From contig DATKVJ010000079.1 of NCBI GenBank assembly GCA_035530135.1, positions 1 to 6,887 of the forward strand: DNA of 6,887 nucleotides, given 5' to 3'. This DNA comes from CAIYYX01 sp035530135 (lineage in GTDB: Bacteria > Pseudomonadota > Gammaproteobacteria > Burkholderiales > Rhodocyclaceae). Positions 1 through 6,887 of this stretch are shown piece by piece. The position numbers and the translations under genes were made by a program. Under the pieces are notes generated by a model that was not told the origin of the DNA, ran no database searches, and saw only the letters and a list, made by a program, of their open reading frames with translations. Every line of letters starts with the position of its first letter. The stretch's first letter is position 1.

Positions 1-1920
1 GCGGCCGGCGTCGTCGTGGCGAAGGCTGGTTCTGAGGCCGCCGGGGGCGGTGATGGCGACGACGAAGCTGCCGCGATCGTCCCAGTCGAAGCGGGTGATG
101 CCGGAACCGGATTGCCGCGCTTCAGTCACTGCGAGGCCGCCGGCCGTGGCAGTCACAATGACGACGTGGGGGCCCTTCCCGGATTGCCGCGCTGCGCTCG
201 CAATGACGATGTGGGCTTCGTTCGCACTGACGATGTGGGCTTCGTTCGCGTTGACGGCGTCGGTGTCGTCCGCATTGACGGTGCGCGGTCCGTCGATCTG
301 GGCGAGCAGGCTGCGGCCGTTGATGCTGGCGTAGCCGAACCTGGTTTCGCGCGCGATCGGCTGGGCATGCGTATTGGCGGCGGCGGGCGACCAGCCGCTC
401 TCGGTGACGCTCTGCACCTGTCCGGCGGCGTTGTAGCGGATGCGCAGGCGGTGCTCCCGACCCGGGACGACGCTGGGTCGGGCCATCAAGACGGGCCGCG
501 CGTCGGGCAATCCATAGGAAGGCCCGTCGCCGCTCCTCGTCGGGTATTCGTAGCGCAGCAACCGGCGCGCCCTCCCCGCCCGGCCCTTGCTGAAAACGAC
601 CTTGCTCACGCCCAGGATTCTGCCCTGCAGATCCCGCTCCATCTTGATCGCGGCGATCGGCCGGCCGCGGACGTCGAGCCGCGTGGTAGCGACCAGACGC
701 CCGAGCTCGTCGTAGGCGTAGCGAACGTCGGCATCGGGGCAACTGGCGCAGCCGGGACCGCGCGCTTCGAGCAGGCGGTATTCGCCGGCGACGATGGCGT
801 GGCGGTAGGTGGTGCTCTGCCCCAGGCTGTTGGTGAGCAGCGTCACGCCCGGCTTGGGAAAGTGCAGGCTCACGCGCCCGATTCCTGCTCCTTGGGACCG
901 CAGCTCGCCGCGGACGCTCAGCACCGCCCTGCCCGTTCGGTCGTAGCGGTAGCTGGCGATCCGCTGGTTCACCAGGACGCCGTCGCTGCCCTCGCCCCTG
1001 ACGGTGATGCCGGTCAGATGCGAGGGGAAATCCGGATCTTCGTAGTGGTAGATGCGGCTCACCGAACTACTGGTGACGCCGCGCTCGGTGTAGGCGTGGA
1101 GCCTGGTGCTGCCGTCGTAGTGGCTGGGGATGGCGACCTTGACGAGGTTGCCCGGAGCCTGCCCTGCGCCGTCGCCGTGCTCGTAGCCGAAGCGGCCCAC
1201 CGGGCTGTCGATGGCCGCCACGCCGGAAAACCCGCCGGGTTTGCTCCCGGTGCGATCGCGGTCGGGATAGCGCAAACGCAGTTCGCGGTGCTGCGGATCG
1301 GTGACCTTGAGCAGTTCGCCACCGGGCCCGCGGGTCAGCGTCACGAATGCGCCGCTGGGCGAGCGGATCTGCTCGAGGCGGCCCTGGGCGTTGAAGTCGA
1401 GCTTGCGCCCGTTTTGCCATTCCCAGGTGTATTCCTCGCCCCTGGGCGTCGCCCGGACGATCACCCTGCCGTGGGCCGGATTGCGGCTGGCGCACGCGCC
1501 GGGATCGCCGCCGTCGCGGCTGAAGATCAGGCGCGCGCCGTCCGCCTGCAGGATCTGGATGCTCCTGCCGATCACGTACAGATCGGTCTCGTAGCTCAGG
1601 CGCCAGCCCTTGCCCAGCAACCCGACGACGCGGCTGGCGCTGCTGTTGTAGTGGCGCACGATCTCCAGGCCCAGCTCCCCGGGCAAGGGCGCGAGATCGA
1701 CCTCGCGCTGGTGCTTGTTGCCGTTGATGACGTTGATCGGGTTGCCGGCGCCGGTGGCGGCACCGCTGCCCTGGCTGGCCGGCCCCGAGGCGTCGCAGGC
1801 GTTGGTGGCCCCGGCCGGGTTGGGGCTGCAGCTTTGCGCCGCCGCGCCACCGGCGTGGACCGTGCCCAGCAGCAGCAGCGTGCTCAGGACGGCCGGCAGC
1901 AGACTGTTGGATCCGGGCAC
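1..1920 (-). CDS. Secreted RHS/YD-repeat protein with DUF6531-like N-terminus (3' end outside window)
   Basis: This frame is open from a GTG at 1920 to base 1, giving 640 visible residues with no stop; the C-terminus lies outside the window. An in-frame TAG at 1924-1926 blocks any earlier start, and GGGAG at 1929-1933 sits 8 bases upstream of the GTG. Residues about 6-29 form a Sec-type signal peptide (LLPAVLSTLLLLGTVHA, then small residues). Residues about 59-116 (GNPINVINGNKHQREVDL, then GLEIVRHYNSS and GKGWRLSYETDLYV) match the head domain seen in front of RHS repeats (DUF6531-like). YD-type repeats follow: YHYEDPDF (291), YRYDRTGR (324), YAYDELGRL (401), IRYNAAGQV (494) and FDWDDRGSFV (611). 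A CxxC pair (C391, C394) precedes the third. Such proteins build a beta-sheet shell and often end in a variable toxin domain, which is not visible here. No PAAR domain precedes it, so Sec-dependent export is more likely than type VI loading. Residues about 548-606 are repeat-derived and look inserted. Confidence 0.9.
   Translation of the reverse strand, partial: MPGSNSLLPAVLSTLLLLGTVHAGGAAAQSCSPNPAGATNACDASGPASQGSGAATGAGNPINVINGNKHQREVDLAPLPGELGLEIVRHYNSSASRVVGLLGKGWRLSYETDLYVIGRSIQILQADGARLIFSRDGGDPGACASRNPAHGRVIVRATPRGEEYTWEWQNGRKLDFNAQGRLEQIRSPSGAFVTLTRGPGGELLKVTDPQHRELRLRYPDRDRTGSKPGGFSGVAAIDSPVGRFGYEHGDGAGQAPGNLVKVAIPSHYDGSTRLHAYTERGVTSSSVSRIYHYEDPDFPSHLTGITVRGEGSDGVLVNQRIASYRYDRTGRAVLSVRGELRSQGAGIGRVSLHFPKPGVTLLTNSLGQSTTYRHAIVAGEYRLLEARGPGCASCPDADVRYAYDELGRLVATTRLDVRGRPIAAIKMERDLQGRILGVSKVVFSKGRAGRARRLLRYEYPTRSGDGPSYGLPDARPVLMARPSVVPGREHRLRIRYNAAGQVQSVTESGWSPAAANTHAQPIARETRFGYASINGRSLLAQIDGPRTVNADDTDAVNANEAHIVSANEAHIVIASAARQSGKGPHVVIVTATAGGLAVTEARQSGSGITRFDWDDRGSFVVAITAPGGLRTSLRHDDAGR
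110..163 (-). repeat. Dispersed short repeat, copy interrupted by 27 bases
   Basis: The two ends match the intact copy at 181-208: plus-strand GGATTGCCGCGCT at 110-122 and CAATGACG at 156-163. The middle is longer by exactly 27 bases. The 7-base sequence CAGTCAC occurs at 123-129 and again at 150-156, so removing one copy plus the intervening bases restores a 28-base element with 4 mismatches to the intact copy. The extra 27 bases equal nine codons and keep the RHS frame. The cause could be slippage or a small insertion between direct repeats. Confidence 0.7.
181..208 (-). repeat. Dispersed short repeat, intact copy
   Basis: On the minus strand this 28-base element begins CGTCATTGCGAGCG and ends GCGCGGCAATCC. 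I recall closely similar sequences as scattered, mostly intergenic repeats in many bacterial genomes; this is from memory and not a search. Here the element is inside a coding frame and is read as VIASAARQS. A second, interrupted copy lies at 110-163 in the same orientation. Confidence 0.75.
184..279 (-). repeat. 24-base tandem repeat, about four units
   Basis: Units lie at 256-279, 232-255, 208-231 and 184-207. The two middle units differ at 2 of 24 bases and encode VNANEAHI and VSANEAHI. The first unit is more diverged (17 of 24 bases shared with its neighbour) and encodes VNADDTDA. The fourth shares only the half beginning GTCATTGCGA and continues as the dispersed repeat. Each unit starts, on the minus strand, with a version of GTCATTGCGAGCGAAG, the outer end of that dispersed repeat. 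The array therefore seems to be a reiteration of the repeat's end. Confidence 0.85.
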
Positions 1921-1928
1921 TCTCTAGG

Positions 1929-1933
1929 CTCCC
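1929..1933 (-). promoter_or_regulatory. Ribosome binding site of the RHS gene
   Basis: The minus strand reads GGGAG here, 8 bases before the GTG at 1918-1920. An ATG at 1933-1935 in the same frame is followed two codons later by TAG (1924-1926), so it cannot start the gene. The motif therefore decides the GTG as the start. Confidence 0.7.
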
Positions 1934-1967
1934 ATCGATGCTGCGCGTCGCCGCTAAAAATGACTCC

Positions 1968-1996
1968 AGCATAACGAATGGGGGCATGGCTGTAAA
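1968..1996 (-). promoter_or_regulatory. Sigma70-like promoter for the RHS gene
   Basis: On the minus strand TTTACA (1991-1996, five of six bases of the -35 consensus) is followed by a 17-base spacer and TATGCT (1968-1973, four of six bases of the -10 consensus). Transcription would start near 1961, leaving a leader of about 40 bases before the GTG at 1920. The match stands out in otherwise very G+C-rich DNA and lies in the only intergenic gap of the window. It is a prediction from sequence only. Confidence 0.55.
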
Positions 1997-2018
1997 TGGC
2001 GCAGCCGGCCCGCAGGAT

Positions 2019-3218
2019 TCAGCGCGGCTTGACGCGCACGCCGGCCTTGACCGCGTCGGAGGGATAGGCGATCACCCGCTCGCCCGCCGCGAGGCCCCGG
2101 CTCACCACCGCCTCCCGGCTGTTGCGGTTCGCGACCACGACCTTGCGCACGACGGCGCGGCCGCCCTCGACGACGAACACCGCCCAGTTGTCGCCGTCGC
2201 GAAACAGCGCGCCCAGGGGGATCTTCAGCGCGTTCTCCAGGTGCGCCACGACGATCCTGGCGTCGACCTTGTAGCCGTCGCCCAGCGTCTGCCATTCAGA
2301 CTGCGGCGAGACCAGGTCGATCAGCACGTTGACGCGCTGCTCCTCGACGCCCAGCGCCGAGACCTTGGTGAAGGCCGCCGGTTCGACCCGCCGCACCCGG
2401 CCGGCGAGCGGCTCGCCCCTGCCCCAACGTTCGAGGTACGCCGTCATCCCCGGCCTGATCTGCACCGCGTCGGTGGACAGCACATCGACGACGACCTCGA
2501 GGCTGTCGGGCTGGCCGATCTCCAACAGCGGCGTGCCGACCGCGACCACCGCCTCGCTCTCCTGGAACACGCGCAGCACGCGCCCCGGGACCGGCGAGCG
2601 GATCGCCCAACGATGCGCGGCGCCTACGGTCGCGGCGGCACCCCCGTCTACCCGGGCCAGCGCGGCGCGCGCCTGGGCGACGTCGTGTTCCGCGGCGTGC
2701 GCCTCGAAGCGCGCGGCGTCGAGCTCCTTGCGGTTCAGCTTCTCGGCGAGCTCGGCCTGCTCCGCCTGATGCTTCGAGACATAGTTCTTTTCCGCCAGCG
2801 CGCGGGCGCGGACCGCCTCCGCGGCCGCCTGTTCGAGCGCCGCCTGGGCCCGCTCGACGTGCGCCTCGGCGCGCAGCCGCGCCGCCTGCGCCGTGCCCAG
2901 CCGCTCCGCCAGCTCGTTGCGGCTGCGCGCGTCGAGGAAGGGGGAGAGCGCCGGCGCGATCACCGCGACGCCCATGCCCTCGGCGACCGGGTCGCCCGCC
3001 TTGAGCGAAATGCGCTGCAGGCGGCCGGCCAGCGGCGCCGACACCACGTAGCGATCGCGCACCCGGGTCTTGCCGTCGTCGTCTATCGTCTGCTCGAAGT
3101 CGCCGCGCGCGACCACCGCGGTATCGACTTCGACCGCCTTGGGCAACAGCGCCCAGATCAGCGCCGCGACGATCGCGACGGCGGCGAGCGCGAATCCCAG
3201 ACGCTTCTTGTTCGGCAC
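2019..3218 (-). CDS. HlyD/MacA-type periplasmic adaptor subunit of an ABC export system
   Basis: This 399-residue protein would join the inner-membrane ABC permease to an outer-membrane channel across the periplasm. Residues 7-25 form an uncleaved membrane anchor after a basic start (MPNKKR). Residues about 52-82 (VSAPLAGRLQRISLKAGDPVAEG) and 204-235 (WAIRSPVPGRVLRVFQESEAVVAVGTPLLEIG) are the two halves of the lipoyl-like domain. The Ala/Glu-rich stretch 96-190 between them is the helical hairpin (coiled coil). A beta-barrel region follows, with VSALGVEEQRVNV at 286-298, a segment common in this adaptor group, and a membrane-proximal domain closes the protein. The start is GTG at 3216-3218, 4 bases after the permease stop, with GGGAG at 3226-3230 placed 7 bases upstream. 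Length is usual for the family. The substrate cannot be read from the sequence. Confidence 0.93.
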   Translation of the reverse strand: MPNKKRLGFALAAVAIVAALIWALLPKAVEVDTAVVARGDFEQTIDDDGKTRVRDRYVVSAPLAGRLQRISLKAGDPVAEGMGVAVIAPALSPFLDARSRNELAERLGTAQAARLRAEAHVERAQAALEQAAAEAVRARALAEKNYVSKHQAEQAELAEKLNRKELDAARFEAHAAEHDVAQARAALARVDGGAAATVGAAHRWAIRSPVPGRVLRVFQESEAVVAVGTPLLEIGQPDSLEVVVDVLSTDAVQIRPGMTAYLERWGRGEPLAGRVRRVEPAAFTKVSALGVEEQRVNVLIDLVSPQSEWQTLGDGYKVDARIVVAHLENALKIPLGALFRDGDNWAVFVVEGGRAVVRKVVVANRNSREAVVSRGLAAGERVIAYPSDAVKAGVRVKPR

Positions 3219-3222
3219 GATC

Positions 3223-5582
3223 TCACTCCCTCGTCTTCAGTACCCCGACCAGATCCAGATGGTCGATGCGGTGGCGCACGATCAGGGCGCTCGCCAGCGC
3301 CGAGGCGAGCACGGCCAGCGTCGCCCAGGCATAGGTGCGCGGCGCGATCACCATGGGGATGCGGAACATCTCGGTATCGTAAAACTTGAGCAGCTCCAGG
3401 ACGATGAGATAGCCCAGGGCGATGCCCAGCGGAATGGCGACCAGGATCTCCAGCGCCAGCTCCCCCAGCAGCAAGAGCGACACCTCGCCGCGCGTGAAGC
3501 CCAGCACGCGCAGGCTGGCCAGCTCCCAGCTGCGCTCCGACAGCGCGATGCGGGCATTGTTATAGACGACGCCGACCGCGATGACGGCGGCGAAGAGGGT
3601 GAGTACGCCGCTGAAGACCAGGATGAACTTCGCCGTCGTCTCCTTGAAGGTCCGGATCGAGGCCCGCTTGATGGTGACGGTGGCCACCTGGGGCAGCGTC
3701 TTCAGCCGCGCATAGGTCTCGGCGGCCGCGAGCGGATCGATCTTCAGCGCCGCGGCGGAGATGGTCTGGCCTTCGCCCAGCAGGCGGTTCAGGGCCGAGA
3801 TATCCATGTAGGCCGACAGCCCGAGCATGTCATCGACCAGACCGAAGACGGTCGTCTCGCGCTTGACCCGCTCGCCTTCCAGCACTTCCAGTTGCAGCTT
3901 GTCGCCGACCTTCACGCCCAGCCGCTCGGCCAGGCGGTCGGTGAGCAGCACGCCTTCGGCGGGCAGCTTGACCTCCTTCAGGTCGGCAGCGAGCAGCCGG
4001 CGCAGTTCGCCGCCCTCGGGCAGGCCGAGGATGGCGGTGCGATAGCTGCGGTGGCCGACGACGAGGCGCACCGGCACGCCGCGCCATTCCTCGACCCGCA
4101 GCACCCCGGGCAGGCGCAGCAGTTCCCGCGCGGCGGAAAGCGACAGCGGCTGGGCGAAGGCGACGACGGCATCATTGCGCTCCGCGGCGGCGAAGTGCAC
4201 GTCGATCATGTAGTCGAGCGCATCCTGCCAGAACAGCGCCACCATCAGGACCGGCAGCGCCAGGGCGATGCCGGACACGGTGGCGAACGCGCGCCAGGGG
4301 CGACGGGCGATGTTGCGCAAGATCATGTTCGCCTGCGGACTCATCCGGGACATCAGGCCCAGGCGTTCCAGGCGCGAGCGCCGGTAGGCGGGCGGCGCCG
4401 GCGGGCGCAGCGCCTCGGCCGGCGAGAGCTGGACCACGCGCCGGACGGCGGCGGCGGCGCCGGCCGAAGCCGAGAGGGCGGCAACCAATACGGCGAAGAC
4501 GGGCAGCCAGGGATCGAGGCGGAAAGCCAGGACGGGAAAACGGAAGAACAGCGTGTAACTCGCCGTCATCATCTGGCCGAACCAGGCGCCCAGCGCCACC
4601 CCGACCAGGGCGCCGACGACCACGATCAGCAGCACCAGCTTGAGGTAGTGCAGGCCCAGGCTCGCGTTGCCGTAGCCGACGGCCTTCAGGGCCCCGATCT
4701 GCTCGCGCTGCATGCCGATGGTTCGGGTGAGCACGACGTTCAGCAGAAACACCGCGACGCCGAGGAAGATCACCGGGATGGTGCTCGCCATCACCCATTG
4801 CTCCTTCAGCTCGTCGTTGATGAAGCGGTTCGACACCTGCTCGCTGCGGCCGTAGGCGCCCAGGCCGCCGTAGTCCTCCAGCAGGCGGTCGAGTTCGTCG
4901 ATCACCTGCGCCTCGATCGCGCCGGGAGCCAGGCGCAGCACCACGTCGTTGAAGGCACCCTCCATGCTGAAGGCCGCTGAAAGAGCCGCTTGGGAGAGCC
5001 AGAGCACGCCGAAGCGCCGGTCGTCGGGCAAGGGATCGCCGCCGCGCAGCGCGAAGATGTATTCGGGCGACAGCGCCACGCCGACCACGGTCAATGCCTG
5101 CCAGCGGCCATTGAGCACCGCGGACAGGCGGTCTCCGGGTTTCAGATGATGGGCGTCGGCGAAGCCCTCGCTCACCACGATCTCGTTCGGCCGGCCGGGA
5201 TCGGGCAGCCGCCCCAGGCGCAGATAGAGGCGGTTCAAGCGCGGCATGCCGGACTCGGGCAGCCCGATCAGGCGCCCGACCAGCGGCTCGGCCACGCCTG
5301 GAACGTCCAGGCTGACGTCCTCCACCACCCGGCCTTCGACCTCGGCCACGCCCGGGATCGCCGCGACGCGCGCGAGCAGCGAGCGCGGGGCGCGCTTGGC
5401 GCCGGCGAAGACGTCGGCGAAGCGCGAGCTCCGGTAGTAGTTCTGTTGCGACCACGCCAGCGAATCGTAGGTGGCGAGCGAGGCGACGAAGGCGGCGACG
5501 CCGCAGGCCACCACCAGGGAGACGGTCAGCACCTGGCCCTTCATCAGGATCAGGTCGCGCCACAGCTTGCGGTCCAGGGTCT

Positions 5583-5586
<4 letters not shown>
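3223..5586 (-). CDS. ABC export permease with two FtsX/MacB-type modules
   Basis: This 787-residue inner-membrane protein is the membrane subunit of the export system. Eight hydrophobic segments are visible near residues 16-38, 266-288, 314-338, 358-382, 432-453, 654-676, 702-732 and 751-771. The large loops 39-265 and 454-653 are periplasmic domains of the MacB type. Each half carries an FtsX cytoplasmic motif: TRTIGMQREQIGALKAVGY (287-305) and ALSERSWELASLRVLGF (681-697). The first half ends with LSPAEALRP (387-395), a typical module boundary. One chain thus supplies both membrane halves, unlike the half-size permeases of LolC/E or DevC. The GTG at 5584-5586 overlaps the ATPase stop (GTGA), with GGAG at 5595-5598 8 bases upstream. 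It is preferred over an ATG at 5544 because VKTLDRKLWRDL fits the usual start of this family. The frame stays open upstream to 6090, but that part only shadows the ATPase gene. Confidence 0.93.
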
Positions 5587-6300
<714 letters not shown>

Positions 6301-6311
<11 letters not shown>

Positions 6312-6887
6312 TCGGCTTCTCTTCGGCGAGCAGCGCGATCACCTCGGCGTCCTCCACCTGGCCGAAGTGCAGATAGAACTGGCCGACCGCCCGGAAGTTG
6401 GGATCGGCGTGCAGGCAGACCACCTCGTCGGCATATTCGCCCACCTTCGCCAGGGTGTCGGGCGGCGCCACCGGCACGGCGCAGATCAGTCTTTCCGGCG
6501 CCCTGCCGCGCAGCGCATGGAGCGCGGCGATCATGGTGGCGCCGGTGGCCAGTCCGTCGTCGATCACGACGACGATGCGCCCCTTCGGGTCGCGCGGCGG
6601 GCGCAGCGGCGAATACTGCGCGCGGCGGGCGCGGATGGTGGCGAGCTCGCGCTCCTTGACGCGCGCTATGTAGTCGGCATCGGCGCCGACCTCTCCGGCG
6701 TAGGGGGCGAGGTAGGCCCAGCCGCTCTCTTCGACGGCGCCGATGGCGAACTCGGGATTGCCCGGCGCGCCGAGCTTCCTCACCAGCACCACGTCGAACT
6801 CGCCGGCGAGCTCCCGGGCGACGATCTTCGCCATCGGCACCGCGCCGCGCGGGATGGCGAGCACCAGCGGATTCCTGCCCTTGTAGG
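6301..6887 (-). CDS. Predicted phosphoribosyltransferase (COG1926-like), 5' end outside window
   Basis: The frame is open to the right edge, so the start is not in the window; 194 residues are visible, beginning YKGRNPLVLAIPRGAVPMA. The PRPP-binding motif VVVIDDGLATGATM lies at visible residues 105-118, with the two acidic residues and the TGAT loop intact. The N-terminal LAIPRG motif and VRKLGAPGNPEFAIGAVEE are also typical of the COG1926 group of predicted phosphoribosyltransferases, whose substrates are mostly unknown. Given the usual family length, about 20-25 residues are probably missing. A GTG at 6862-6864 is in frame but falls within the conserved LVLAIPRG strand, so it is unlikely to be the start. 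The gene ends with TAG at 6301-6303, 11 bases inside the ATPase gene, placing it first of the visible genes in the export operon. Confidence 0.92.

Larger units (their letters stand above)
103..280 (-). repeat. In-frame block of dispersed and tandem repeats inside the RHS gene
   Basis: This stretch encodes RHS residues about 548-606, between IDGPRT and SGITRFDWDD. It consists of three tandem 24-base units, one complete short dispersed repeat, and one interrupted copy of the same repeat. The encoded protein is low in complexity (ANEAHIV repeated, then ASAARQS and EARQSGS) and unlike the flanking YD-repeat sequence. I infer that it was inserted into a surface loop, because normal RHS sequence resumes on both sides. 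All element spacings are multiples of three, which keeps the gene open. Confidence 0.8.
1921..2018. other. Intergenic gap between adaptor gene and RHS gene
   Basis: This 98-base stretch is the only noncoding space in the window and is locally richer in A and T. It holds the predicted promoter and ribosome binding site of the RHS gene. I see no convincing rho-independent terminator for the export operon: there is a short G+C-rich inverted stretch near 2000-2015 but no following T-run. Some read-through into the RHS gene is therefore possible. Confidence 0.6.

Noticed and set aside
184..279. Possible CRISPR array
   Set aside because: The units are contiguous 24-base tandem repeats with no spacers between them, they lie inside an open coding frame, and no cas gene is present.
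16..1974. 652-codon plus-strand open frame
   Set aside because: It is antisense to the RHS gene. Its translation is Ala/Gly/Val/Asp-rich with no recognisable domain, while the minus strand gives clear signal peptide, head domain and YD repeats.
1067..1987. 306-codon minus-strand frame starting upstream of the RHS gene
   Set aside because: It overlaps the RHS gene in another frame and soon becomes Arg/Gln/Pro-rich sequence without any domain; the frame from 1920 gives the recognisable protein.
1995..2018. Possible rho-independent terminator after the adaptor gene
   Set aside because: The G+C-rich stretch has only a short imperfect inverted repeat and no following run of T on the minus strand.
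1938..3389. 483-codon plus-strand open frame
   Set aside because: It lies opposite the adaptor gene and its composition (Arg/Asp/Gln/His-rich) is typical of antisense frames in G+C-rich DNA; no domain is recognisable.
3070..4980. 636-codon plus-strand open frame, with a further one at 4990-5775
   Set aside because: Both lie opposite the permease gene (the second also runs into the ATPase gene). They have no membrane segments or motifs and look like codon-bias shadows.

Overview
The window is very G+C-rich DNA in which all supported coding sequence lies on the minus strand. Codons end mostly in G or C, and three of the four visible start codons are GTG. The protein types (an RHS/YD-repeat protein with a DUF6531-like head, a periplasmic adaptor, a long FtsX-type permease) and a copy of a dispersed repeat ending in GGCAATCC suggest a Gram-negative proteobacterium, perhaps a betaproteobacterium. 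That placement is inferred from style and family knowledge and has not been tested.

Read in the direction of transcription (right to left), four genes follow each other without real gaps. The first is a phosphoribosyltransferase (6301-6887, 5' end outside the window). Next are an ABC ATPase (5583-6311), a two-module FtsX/MacB-type permease (3223-5586) and an HlyD-type periplasmic adaptor (2019-3218). The junctions are an 11-base overlap, a 4-base GTGA overlap and a 4-base gap, so this looks like one translationally coupled operon. The last three genes would form the inner-membrane and periplasmic part of a tripartite (DevBCA- or MacAB-like) export machine. No outer-membrane partner is in the window. 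The role of the phosphoribosyltransferase in the unit is unknown.

A 98-base intergenic gap (1921-2018) carries a good sigma70-like promoter and a ribosome binding site for a second, separate unit. This is a secreted RHS/YD-repeat protein that starts with GTG at 1920 and runs off the left edge still open, with 640 residues visible. The gene is easily missed because it has no stop codon inside the window and the opposite strand carries a long spurious open frame.

The most unusual feature is inside the RHS gene. Bases about 103-280 hold two copies of a dispersed intergenic-type repeat (one with a 27-base insertion between 7-base direct repeats) and a 24-base tandem array that seems to have grown from the repeat's end. 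Every spacing is a multiple of three, so the reading frame survives and about 60 residues of repeat-derived, low-complexity protein interrupt an otherwise normal RHS domain.
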